A stretch of 25,170 bases of DNA from Deltaproteobacteria bacterium (lineage in GTDB: Bacteria; Desulfobacterota; Syntrophia; Syntrophales; UBA2210). Where the stretch lies: NCBI GenBank assembly GCA_019314085.1, contig JAFCZZ010000022.1, forward strand, positions 1-25,170, in the 5' to 3' direction. Below the pieces are notes generated by a model. That model worked only from the letters and a program-made list of their open reading frames with translations. It made no database searches and was not told the DNA's origin. The position numbers were made by a program, and so were the translations under genes. Shown here in pieces: positions 1 to 5,924 of the stretch (position 1 is its first letter; every line of letters begins with the position of its first letter).

Positions 1-74
1 TACTTATTGTTTTCAACCGTAGGCTTTATGACGCCATCGAAATCAATTGCAACTATTTTATATCTTCTTTTCAT
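1..74 (-). CDS. HAD-superfamily hydrolase, N-terminal 24 codons only (cut by window edge)
   Basis: The visible start reads MKRRYKIVAIDFDGVIKP. A beta-strand runs into DFDGV (Asp11, Asp13), which is motif I of HAD-fold phosphatases, where the first Asp is the nucleophile. The ATG is preceded by GGAGG at 81-85 with good spacing. The gene overlaps the 3' end of csf3 by 17 nt, so it is the next gene of the same operon and probably translationally coupled to it. Known type IV-B loci often carry a CysH-like gene at this place; here a HAD-type protein takes the position. With only 24 codons the substrate class (nucleotide, sugar or polynucleotide 3'-phosphate) cannot be told. The family call rests on motif I alone. 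Confidence 0.6.
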   Translation of the reverse strand, partial: MKRRYKIVAIDFDGVIKPTVENNK

Positions 75-747
75 ACTTTACCTCCGGTATAAAACATAAG
101 CGTTGATGGTCGCTCCACCAGTACGGCGGCCTTATCCCCCACTGCCGAATCGTAACACCCACACGCGCCTGGCCATCGAAGGGAATAGCACGCATCAACC
201 TGCCATTCGGGCCGTACACGCTCCAATCTTCGGACCAGGGTGTAACTTCCCACCAATCTACGGCACCTAGTCCCTGGGAGGATTTTTTACCTATATGTGT
301 TACGCCTAAGCACAGATCCCGCACAGCCTCTATATCACCTACCGCATACCATACTAACTGGTCAAACAACTGCACCACCAACGGCATGCGGTAGGCTTTG
401 TACCTACTACTCTTTACATTTATCTTTCCACGCTTGCCACCGAAGTTGATATACTTCTCCAGGTGGTCGTCGAATCGCTTGTGCCAGTGCATGACGTATT
501 CGCCCAGGGGTGGCTCCATATTAAACGAGCAGGCCCAGTACCAGTTATCGCCATCCCCCCGGCGCTCGAAAGGAAGTTCCGGGGTAATGAGGTCATTGGT
601 CAGCATATGGCTGCTGGCATTATAATAAGCCTCCGGGTGGTTACGCCGCATCCATTCGGCGGCAAGGATTCCGTCAAGCGGAAACCAAGGGTCAGTTCCC
701 GCTATGCGTCCATCCTGCAAGCGTGCAGTAATGCGTATCGGCTGCAT
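58..747 (-). CDS. csf3: Type IV CRISPR-Cas RAMP protein Csf3 (Cas5-like)
   Basis: This 229-aa protein is recognised as Csf3, the Cas5-like subunit that caps the 5' end of crRNA in type IV effector complexes. It starts with a RAMP-style beta-strand (IRITARLQ), followed by an early WFPLDGILAAEWMRR segment (residues 21-35). A basic GGKRGKINVKSSRYKAYRMP stretch lies at about 103-122. A glycine-rich loop, GKKSSQGLGAV, at 153-163 is typical of RAMP folds and of Csf3. Its ATG overlaps the csf2 stop as TAATG, so translation is coupled. The length is normal for the family. No catalytic residues are expected. Assignment is by family pattern recognition, supported by its place as last cas gene of the operon. 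Confidence 0.86.
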   Translation of the reverse strand: MQPIRITARLQDGRIAGTDPWFPLDGILAAEWMRRNHPEAYYNASSHMLTNDLITPELPFERRGDGDNWYWACSFNMEPPLGEYVMHWHKRFDDHLEKYINFGGKRGKINVKSSRYKAYRMPLVVQLFDQLVWYAVGDIEAVRDLCLGVTHIGKKSSQGLGAVDWWEVTPWSEDWSVYGPNGRLMRAIPFDGQARVGVTIRQWGIRPPYWWSDHQRLCFIPEVKYEKKI

Positions 748-1769
748 TACTTACCACCGCCAGCTGCAAGCAGTTTCTTTAGTTCATCCGCCTTGTTTTC
801 GAGATACTGGTTATAAAGCTGCACCAAGAAGTCATCATATTGGTTTTTCGCCTCTTCCGCGGGTTTGGACAACCATAAGCAATCTGCCGACACCGACAGA
901 AATTTTCCCGTAGTTTCTTTTGCCCCTGCTGGCCGCCAGGTGTATTCAATGTCGCATAACCCACAGCCTATGTTTGATTTTCCCCCAATATATGGATGTT
1001 TTGAAAACTCCACCAGCGCCGACACGAAGGCGCCCAGTTCCAGGTCGGTCATGTCGCATAAATCAATCCGCTGATACAAAACAGCACCCGCCGCCAGCAT
1101 TTCCACCGTGTACCTCATCTGCTGCGGCAGGTCCTCTTTCTTCTTTTTCTTTTCCTCCTGTACCGGTTCGCTTCCATCTGTTATCGCCAGGGTAGGCTGC
1201 CCTTCCGATAAGGCCAGGCGATTTTCCGCTGGATCATGTAGGTATTTGCGTAGGTTTTCGTTTTTAGCGTCGTCCATCCGCGTAAAACTTTTCTCAAACG
1301 TCCACTGCCGCCAGGACGGAGCGTTTGGATCGCGCAGGTGTTCCGGCAATATCCGCTGGCACTCGGCAACAAGCGGGTACATCGCGCCGATTTTGACTTT
1401 TCCCGTGAGGATCTGATTGCCTACGCTGCCGCCGAAAACGGAAAGCATGGGTACATTACGGCGGTAAAGGCGAGCCTGATCAATGTCAACGGATTGTTCC
1501 CCGCCCAGGGAGCCACCGGAGAAAAGCAGGTAGAACACCGCCGGATTATATTGCAGACCACCTAACTTTTCGGTCATGTAGATGGCAGCGAGGTCGCGCA
1601 GTATACCGCGGAACGAATTTCCACTGTAAATCGTACATTCTGTAGGTTTTCCGTCTGAATCAATAATGATATCGGTGGACAAATAGGAGTCAACGCCAAG
1701 CGACTCACCTATGTGTGAAAGCGGGCTTAATAATGTGATTTTTCCATCTAAACGAATGTTATGTGTCAT
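747..1769 (-). CDS. csf2: Type IV CRISPR-Cas backbone protein Csf2 (Cas7-like)
   Basis: This 340-aa protein is recognised as Csf2, the Cas7-like subunit that polymerises along the crRNA to form the type IV backbone. Hallmarks are the N-terminal SPLSHIGE motif (residues 15-22), SGNSFRGILRD (49-59), a glycine-rich GGSLGGE (85-91) and a C-terminal IGGKSNIGCG loop (261-270). A lysine/glutamate-rich disordered stretch sits at about 204-213. The gene is joined by one-base TAATG overlaps to the cas11-like gene upstream and csf3 downstream, which points to stoichiometric coupled translation. The length is within the family range. Csf2 has no known nuclease activity, so any interference by this set would need a partner such as DinG or another effector, and none is in the window. 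Confidence 0.88.
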   Translation of the reverse strand: MTHNIRLDGKITLLSPLSHIGESLGVDSYLSTDIIIDSDGKPTECTIYSGNSFRGILRDLAAIYMTEKLGGLQYNPAVFYLLFSGGSLGGEQSVDIDQARLYRRNVPMLSVFGGSVGNQILTGKVKIGAMYPLVAECQRILPEHLRDPNAPSWRQWTFEKSFTRMDDAKNENLRKYLHDPAENRLALSEGQPTLAITDGSEPVQEEKKKKKEDLPQQMRYTVEMLAAGAVLYQRIDLCDMTDLELGAFVSALVEFSKHPYIGGKSNIGCGLCDIEYTWRPAGAKETTGKFLSVSADCLWLSKPAEEAKNQYDDFLVQLYNQYLENKADELKKLLAAGGGK

Positions 1770-2242
1770 TATTCAACTACCTCCCCTGTTTCTGTATCTA
1801 CGAATTTTGCTTCAATCGGCTTTTCTCTTTCAAGCCTATCTCTAACCAGCAAAATGACCAGCGAAGCTTTTTGATAAAGCACGTCCAGTACTTCCCGGTG
1901 ATCCACCATTTGCAACACGTCCGTTAAAAACTGCCTACGGCCCTTGTCCTGCACCTGGATAACAGACCCATCTTCCATCATCTTCATACTTATTATTCCG
2001 TCCGGCAGGGTCTTCGCCCAACGCGGGTGAATCGTTGAGCAATAAAGTTTTGGCTTTAGTTTTTCGATAAACTCTCCCAAATCAGTCGCTCGTTTAGCAA
2101 CGCTTTTCACGGCCCGTTCAGTCTGCCCCCATAGATCTGGCGTTACCTTGAAGCGTTTGACGTCCCGGCTCCGGTAAATTGCGTAAACTAAAAGGGCAGC
2201 TGTAGCTGCCCGCTCGTCGTCTGTATCAAAGTTGTAGAACAT
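1769..2242 (-). CDS. cas11: Cas11-like small subunit of type IV CRISPR effector
   Basis: This 157-aa protein is predicted mostly alpha-helical (for example AATAALLVYAIYRSRDVKRF and the VLDVLYQKASLVILLVRDRL region) with a basic N-terminal half. No enzyme motif is visible. The call rests mainly on position: type IV-B loci carry a small alpha-helical Cas11 between csf1 and csf2, and this gene lies exactly there. The ATG at 2242 has a very good AGGAGGAG site, and the gene overlaps the csf1 3' end by 55 nt. Its end overlaps the csf2 start (TAATG). Cas11 proteins diverge quickly, so lack of obvious similarity is expected. An unrelated helical accessory protein remains possible. Confidence 0.68.
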   Translation of the reverse strand: MFYNFDTDDERAATAALLVYAIYRSRDVKRFKVTPDLWGQTERAVKSVAKRATDLGEFIEKLKPKLYCSTIHPRWAKTLPDGIISMKMMEDGSVIQVQDKGRRQFLTDVLQMVDHREVLDVLYQKASLVILLVRDRLEREKPIEAKFVDTETGEVVE

Positions 2243-2958
2243 GGCTTCTCCTCCTTTTTCTTTTCTTCCAGCTTCTGCGCTACAAATATGGCCAGGTCGA
2301 AAAGCCTGGTTCCCCGGTGCGGCGCGATCTTTTCTTCCATTGCTTGAAACTCTGCTAATCCAAACTGCTTAATCCGGTTCTGGTTATACCGTCCCGTTCT
2401 GATTTCTTCCTTTGAAAATACGGCATATAACTGCTCAATTACACTCAGCCAGTCAGTTAGCGGTTTCCTCCAGACGCAGACCATCGTATCCTCGAACTGC
2501 ACCGGAAAGCCGTCTCTGTCGTAAGCCACCTGCGCCCGGAAATGCAGCCAACGCTGGCCGCTAATAGCTATACAGAACACAAACGGCGGTTCCGGCGGTT
2601 CAAGCAGGAAATTCCGGATCTCCGGCCTGGAAGGGTGTCTTAGCCCTGCTTCCGTAGCCAGTATGCTGTAATTTCTCAGCGACATAAACGATAGACAAAA
2701 GGCGCACCCTGGACACACTGATTTACTCCCCGGCCACCTGGCCTTGTCCCGGTCGGTAAATGTGTCTTTGATCGTCTTTTTTACCGGTTGGCCCCTGCCC
2801 CCGGTCAATCCGCCGCAAAGCCAGCAACGGGTGTCCGGTACGTCTGCCAGCGGCACATCGGTGTATTCCACCACTTTACCCATCGCTACGGGTACATGTG
2901 GCGTTTTCAGCGCGGCCTGCCTGATAAACTGCGTAGGCGTTAGCATCACCATCGCCAT
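2188..2958 (-). CDS. csf1: Type IV CRISPR-Cas large subunit Csf1
   Basis: This 256-aa protein is recognised as Csf1, the zinc-finger signature protein and Cas8-like large subunit of type IV systems. A four-cysteine finger is visible: CWLCGG (Cys45, Cys48) and VCPGCAFC (Cys82, Cys85). Between them lies a basic segment with KKTIKDTF. It is followed by the family-typical MSLRNYS segment, the PPEPPFVFCIAISGQ stretch (121-135) and mixed alpha/beta sequence. Three possible ATGs lie at the start (2958, 2952, 2946); the GGAAGG site best serves the second. The stop of the preceding 104-aa gene lies inside this start region, so the genes are coupled. Length fits Csf1, which is shorter than type I Cas8 proteins. 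Confidence 0.87.
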   Translation of the reverse strand: MAMVMLTPTQFIRQAALKTPHVPVAMGKVVEYTDVPLADVPDTRCWLCGGLTGGRGQPVKKTIKDTFTDRDKARWPGSKSVCPGCAFCLSFMSLRNYSILATEAGLRHPSRPEIRNFLLEPPEPPFVFCIAISGQRWLHFRAQVAYDRDGFPVQFEDTMVCVWRKPLTDWLSVIEQLYAVFSKEEIRTGRYNQNRIKQFGLAEFQAMEEKIAPHRGTRLFDLAIFVAQKLEEKKKEEKPCSTTLIQTTSGQLQLPF

Positions 2959-3260
2959 CCCTTCCTTTCGTAAAGTTTGTTTGTCTCCATTCCCGGCAGT
3001 AACACTGTCGGCACTACCGGCCAGGCATTAACCTTATCTTCCGGGTAAATCACCGGGATCAGGTATTCAATGTCCTGGTATTTGGCCCGGTAAACGGGGC
3101 ATAAGCGGCGGTTATATACCTGAACGTCTACTTGCTGTCGGTTGTCCTGGAGTGCAGTCTGAATTATCGTGCGGATGGTTCTGGTCGGTAGATTTGCTAC
3201 GCGCTGGCGAAATCTCTCTACGGCGTGCGGCGAAACGTAAAATGGTTGCTTAAACATCAT
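2946..3260 (-). CDS. Uncharacterised 104-aa protein directly upstream of csf1
   Basis: I do not recognise a named family with certainty. The N-terminus VSPHAVERFRQRV followed by a helix TIRTIIQTALQDNRQQVD is a pattern seen in many small phage and toxin-like proteins, where a conserved His and an ERxxxR helix precede a beta-sheet (a DUF4258/RelE-like style). The second half, VQVYNRRLCPVYRAKYQDIE, is strand-rich. The gene overlaps the HTH gene at its 5' end and csf1 at its 3' end, so it belongs to the csf operon. It could be an accessory protein of the CRISPR complex, a small RNase-like protein, or a phage protein caught in the operon. No membrane segment or signal peptide is present. Confidence 0.7.
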   Translation of the reverse strand: MMFKQPFYVSPHAVERFRQRVANLPTRTIRTIIQTALQDNRQQVDVQVYNRRLCPVYRAKYQDIEYLIPVIYPEDKVNAWPVVPTVLLPGMETNKLYERKGWRW

Positions 3261-3741
3261 CGGTAGCCACTTCCCGCAATATGTCTGCTTTTCGTAGTGC
3301 TCGCAAAGCCACTCCGATCATGTGCAGAACGTACTGCTTCTTCTGATCCGCCCGCACTGCTTTTCTGTACCTGCACATGGCTATTTTTACGGCGGCAGGA
3401 CTTCTTCTCTTGAGTTTTTCCGCTATTTTCTTCACCGGCCAACCTTCAGCGTAACCGTCCACCATAATCTGGTTCTCTTCGTCCACCCAACGGGGCTTCG
3501 CTGGATAACCCAGAGAGAGGTACTTATAAACAGTCGTGTGCCCCAGTTTCAAAAGCCGCGCTACTTCATGTCCGTTTCGCTTTTCGGCGTAGAGTTGTCT
3601 GATCTGCTCTGGCTCCGCTTTTCTCTTGCCTCGTCGATCAGCCGGCGGATGACTTCGCCGATGCTGATTCCCCTGGTAAAACTCTCCGCCCTCAGCCAGG
3701 TGTACTGCACTTTGTTCACCAGTACATGCAGCTTGTGCCAC
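3250..3741 (-). CDS. Two-HTH DNA-binding protein, start unclear (possible -1 frameshift product)
   Basis: The clearly protein-like part begins near KRKAEPEQIRQLYAEKRNG. It contains a first resolvase-like helix-turn-helix (QIRQLYAEKRNGHEVARLLK then HTTVYKYL) and a second SANT/Myb-like one (WVDEENQIMVDGYAEGWPVK then IAEKL). The C-terminus is basic and helical. No ATG, GTG or TTG lies close before the domain. The nearest starts are a GTG at 3741 and an unsupported TTG at 3777, and translation from either would pass through sequence that codes for the RHH protein in another frame. A -1 shift at the A AAG motif (3618-3621) inside the RHH gene would give a 164-aa RHH-HTH fusion. It probably regulates the csf operon. 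The given start is the GTG under the shared GGAGG site. Confidence 0.6.
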   Translation of the reverse strand: MAQAACTGEQSAVHLAEGGEFYQGNQHRRSHPPADRRGKRKAEPEQIRQLYAEKRNGHEVARLLKLGHTTVYKYLSLGYPAKPRWVDEENQIMVDGYAEGWPVKKIAEKLKRRSPAAVKIAMCRYRKAVRADQKKQYVLHMIGVALRALRKADILREVATDDV

Positions 3742-3743
3742 AA
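3561..3743 (-). CDS. Ribbon-helix-helix (CopG/Arc-like) regulator
   Basis: From a TTG start this is a 60-aa protein. KLHVLVNKVQYTWLRAES gives the N-terminal strand and first helix, and ISIGEVIRRLIDEAREKR gives the second helix with the classic S-x-G/S-EVIRRLI pattern of RHH repressors. The TTG is chosen because AGGGAGG lies 8 nt upstream; an upstream reading frame exists but would add low-quality sequence covering the leader hairpins. The last 18 residues overlap the downstream HTH gene in another frame. Small RHH proteins usually autoregulate by binding palindromes near their own promoter, and a palindrome (3779-3797) lies just upstream. It is likely the first gene of the csf operon. Confidence 0.65.
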   Translation of the reverse strand: MWHKLHVLVNKVQYTWLRAESFTRGISIGEVIRRLIDEAREKRSQSRSDNSTPKSETDMK

Positions 3744-3778
3744 CGATAACACCTCCCTTGTGGTATTGTGGAAGCAAT

Positions 3779-3811
3779 GGGCAAAAAATTTTTGCCCCGC
3801 TGAAGCAGGGC
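3779..3811 (-). promoter_or_regulatory. Leader with two mutually exclusive hairpins / palindromic operator ahead of the csf operon
   Basis: Read on the minus strand, hairpin 1 pairs 3805-3811 with 3794-3800 (GCCCTGC / GCGGGGC with one G-U pair) around a TTCA tetraloop. Hairpin 2 pairs 3790-3797 with 3779-3786 (GGGCAAAA / TTTTGCCC). The two share the GGGC bases and cannot form together, which resembles an attenuator. As DNA, hairpin 2 is a 19-bp near-perfect palindrome suited to a dimeric RHH repressor. It lies between the end of the 61-aa gene and the RHH start. There is no simple T-tract after hairpin 1, so a plain terminator is less convincing. Confidence 0.4.
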
Positions 3812-3817
3812 TACTCA

Positions 3818-4003
3818 TCATTCCTCTGCTTTAAACAGCCACCCGTCCCGGGCAAAGGCAACGGGGATCATGCTACCATCGTCGGTAAAAGACATCAGCT
3901 TAAATAAATCCTCTTTGCTCAGGCCGCTTACTGTCTTGTTTCTGTGGTCTATCTCGTATTTATCAACACCCGCTTCTTCTAAGAATTTGATTGCGTCAAA
4001 CAC
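3818..4003 (-). CDS. Small uncharacterised phage protein (61 aa)
   Basis: A GTG start at 4003 has a GGGAGG site at good spacing. The protein (MFDAIKFLEEAGVDKYEIDH, ending AFARDGWLFKAEE) is acidic with an N-terminal helix followed by probable strands. I do not recognise the family. It overlaps the previous small cysteine protein by a few bases and is the last of the row of small genes between the lysis module and the csf cassette. The coding call rests on the ribosome binding site, the tight spacing and the balanced composition. Confidence 0.6.
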   Translation of the reverse strand: MFDAIKFLEEAGVDKYEIDHRNKTVSGLSKEDLFKLMSFTDDGSMIPVAFARDGWLFKAEE

Positions 4004-4196
4004 CTGAATCTACCTCCCAGTAATTGCACCGGAGTTTAATTCTCGCTCCGTTATTGAACTTTTCGTCCAGCAAAAGTTCAATAAGCCTACACTTGCCGAA
4101 TCCTTCCCAAATGTAATGCTTGCACGTTCCGCAGTTTATCTTTTCCGTGCCTTCTTCTTTTGCTTCCCACAGGAGACACCCTCTAGAATTGACCAT
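3996..4196 (-). CDS. Small cysteine-rich (zinc-ribbon-like) protein
   Basis: This protein of about 66 aa has CGTCKHY, a later GKCRL and a final RCNYWE, which together give four cysteines in a zinc-ribbon-like arrangement. This pattern is common in small phage proteins of unknown role. The ATG at 4196 lies just downstream of AGGTGGGGG, and the start overlaps the end of the NrdD-tail-like gene; the first residues are weakly conserved in style, so the true start could be a little later. No function can be assigned beyond likely metal binding. Confidence 0.55.
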   Translation of the reverse strand: MVNSRGCLLWEAKEEGTEKINCGTCKHYIWEGFGKCRLIELLLDEKFNNGARIKLRCNYWEVDSGV

Positions 4197-4524
4197 CAAG
4201 AATCCCCCACCTGTCCTTCCAGCTTAGATCGTTACAGGGTTGCCGGTCGGCCAGTTCCGCCTTTTTGGCTGCGTTCCATGCGTCTACGGGGGCCAGGTAG
4301 CCGGTTATCCGGCGGATTCTTTTAATCGGGGAGCGCGGGTAAGATTTGATTTCCACCTCATTGCCGTCTGCCGCCATTTCAATCTTTGCCAACGGATATT
4401 GCTTACCTTCCCACCTTTGGCGCTCTTCCGCTATAATTTCTTCCACCTGTTTTTCGTGTATTTCGCCGCGAACAATCACAGTAATGTCGTCTACTATGAA
4501 GCGCTTTTCGTCAGGCATCGCCAT
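4183..4524 (-). CDS. Small protein with NrdD C-terminal-like segment
   Basis: The 113-aa protein has two parts. Residues about 9-45 (FIVDDITVIVRGEIHEKQVE and on) form a strand followed by a charged helix. Residues about 66-95 (SPIKRIRRITGYLAPVDAWN, then AAKKAELADR) resemble the C-terminal end of anaerobic ribonucleotide reductase NrdD, where R-x-T-G-Y and a helix ending in K-x-E-x-x-D-R are conserved. The glycyl-radical loop and catalytic barrel are absent, so it is not a reductase. Short proteins of this kind occur in Firmicutes phages, usually with an over-extended reductase annotation. Its N-terminal module also resembles the coiled-coil gene at 7433-7633. Confidence 0.65.
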   Translation of the reverse strand: MAMPDEKRFIVDDITVIVRGEIHEKQVEEIIAEERQRWEGKQYPLAKIEMAADGNEVEIKSYPRSPIKRIRRITGYLAPVDAWNAAKKAELADRQPCNDLSWKDRWGILDGQF

Positions 4525-4687
4525 CGATCATCCCTTCGTAAGCAAAGGAAACGATTGCTTCTTCTTCAACCCAGCGTCCGCAGGAGAGGCATTTCAGCTT
4601 GCTGGCGAAGGGCGTTAGGCGGTTTGCCTCGGTAATTGTCTTGCAGTATGGGCATTTAACCTTGTAAATTTCGCCCTGGAGAACCAT
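4511..4687 (-). CDS. 58-aa zinc-ribbon protein
   Basis: A short gene (59 codons with stop). It starts MVLQGEIYKVKCPYCKTITE and has a second knuckle CLSCGRW, giving a CPYC/CLSC zinc ribbon. The C-terminus (EEEAIVSFAYEGMIDG) is acidic. The ATG is preceded by AGGAGG with 8-nt spacing, one of the best sites in the region, and the end overlaps the next gene start. It is the first gene after the protease and may head a small operon. Com-like translational regulators and other phage zinc ribbons look similar, but no specific function is claimed. Confidence 0.7.
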   Translation of the reverse strand: MVLQGEIYKVKCPYCKTITEANRLTPFASKLKCLSCGRWVEEEAIVSFAYEGMIDGDA

Positions 4688-4756
4688 GCGAAAAACCTCC
4701 TAATTGAACAAAAGTATAACAAACCTCTTGTTATTGTACTTTTTGCCTCCGAAAGT

Positions 4757-5818
4757 TTAATTTGGCCTGGTCAGTATGATCTCGCGTGTGTCTGCCCGAT
4801 ATTCAACGATATAGCCCATGTTTCCAGCCACAAATCGCAAAGGTATCATGGTTCGGGCCTTGTCGGTAATAAAAGGTTCCTGATCCATAAGCACCTGCAA
4901 GCCGTCTACCACAGCTATCTTGTTGCCAATGGTGAGTTCGATCTTTTTTGCGGCCTGGGGAGCGGCCAGATCCAACGCCGTCCACGCTTCATAAAAAGCC
5001 CACCCCATGTCGGTTTTGTATGTAACCCAGGGGTAAGGCAACCAAGCGTAGCCGTTATCACCCCAAGACGTTCCCCAGGAATTACGCAGGAGGAAAGCCT
5101 GCCTCTCGTCGCTGTACCCCACCAGCGCTACGGCATGGCCGCCGAGTATTCTGCCACCTGGAAGTGGAATGGCGTAATCCGGCGGCTTTACGTTGAGGAA
5201 GTTGCTACACACCAGCACGGCAGCCAGAACGACGCCTTCCTGATAGATTGCCCTTTTGAGTTCTTCTACCTTACCCGTACGGTTTTTGTCGGTAAAGTTA
5301 CAAACCGAGGCATAAGTTTGGATTTTGTATTTTGCGGCGGAAGTATTCAGGTTAGACGGCAGAGCAGGCACGTTCTTATCGCTGGTTAGCCAGGAATACG
5401 GTAGTTGCTCCTCTGTACACACACCGAAATCACGAAGAACTTTGAGAGCTACCCTTGGGTAAGTTCCGGTCTGGTCAGGTATCCCGTCCATCTGCTTGCA
5501 TTTAGCGTAGAGGTATGCTACGGATAAACCGCTGGCTGGGAAGTCTCCCTGTACGGTCTCCTGAAAAGCCTTCAGACCCCAGCAGGAGGCCGCCGCAACA
5601 CAGGTTCCGTAAGAACCCTGGTTCCATACCGGCGGCAGGTTCGAGCGGTAGTCTACTTCAAACGGTATCTGTTCTGCCGTAAGTTGCGGTACAAGGTTAG
5701 CGTACCTATAATCCCGATAATCCGGCGAGGACGGATATGCTCCGGTAACGTAGTCACCTGCGCCGCCTAAAGCCGTGGTCAGTTCGTTCATGGCTTTACG
5801 CCAAAGATTCCACGCCAT
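4757..5818 (-). CDS. Papain-family (C1A) cysteine protease with C-terminal stalk domain
   Basis: The 353-aa protein carries a full C1A peptidase domain (about residues 50-280). The oxyanion Gln67 and nucleophile Cys73 lie in NQGSYGTCVAAASCW. The catalytic His228 is in GGHAVALVGYSD and Asn246 in LRNSWGTSWGDNGYAWLPY. All key residues are present, so it should be active. Residues about 292-352 form a copper-amine-oxidase-N-like domain (strand-rich, with IPLRFVAGNMGY), often a stalk or cell-wall-associated module in Clostridia. There is no signal peptide or transmembrane segment, so release would depend on the holin or lysis. It follows the amidase after a terminator. It may help degrade host surface proteins at lysis or act as a lysogenic-conversion protein. 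The domain call is firm and the role is inferred. Confidence 0.88.
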   Translation of the reverse strand: MAWNLWRKAMNELTTALGGAGDYVTGAYPSSPDYRDYRYANLVPQLTAEQIPFEVDYRSNLPPVWNQGSYGTCVAAASCWGLKAFQETVQGDFPASGLSVAYLYAKCKQMDGIPDQTGTYPRVALKVLRDFGVCTEEQLPYSWLTSDKNVPALPSNLNTSAAKYKIQTYASVCNFTDKNRTGKVEELKRAIYQEGVVLAAVLVCSNFLNVKPPDYAIPLPGGRILGGHAVALVGYSDERQAFLLRNSWGTSWGDNGYAWLPYPWVTYKTDMGWAFYEAWTALDLAAPQAAKKIELTIGNKIAVVDGLQVLMDQEPFITDKARTMIPLRFVAGNMGYIVEYRADTREIILTRPN

Positions 5819-5856
5819 TATTTCGTACCCCCCATTTTAAAGCCCATTTTCGGGCA

Positions 5857-5891
5857 GAAAAGGAAGCGGGGATACTTCTATATATCCCCGC
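5857..5891 (-). terminator. Rho-independent terminator after the amidase
   Basis: On the minus strand a 9-bp stem GCGGGGATA / TATCCCCGC (5883-5891 with 5866-5874) with an 8-nt loop is followed by TTCCTTTTCT. It lies between the amidase stop and the protease start and would end the tail-lysis transcript. A second short hairpin (GCCC / GGGC, about 5842-5856) followed by TTTAAAA lies just beyond it. Confidence 0.7.
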
Positions 5892-5924
5892 CCCGTTTAA
5901 CGCAAATTTTGGCCGTATTTGGCG

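Noticed and set aside
58..1769. Type III (Csm/Cmr) or type I assignment of the RAMP proteins
   Set aside because: The Csf1 zinc-finger protein and the SPLSHIGE-type Cas7 fit type IV; there is no Cas10 or Cas3.
1..3800. CRISPR array near the csf genes
   Set aside because: No regularly spaced repeats of 24-40 bp on either strand in the window.
4183..4524. Functional anaerobic ribonucleotide reductase
   Set aside because: Only about 30 residues resemble the NrdD end; the catalytic domain is missing.
4690..4756. Promoter (TTAAAC ... TACAAT on the minus strand) after the protease gene
   Set aside because: Only a partial -35 match, and the AT-rich hairpin there explains the sequence equally well.
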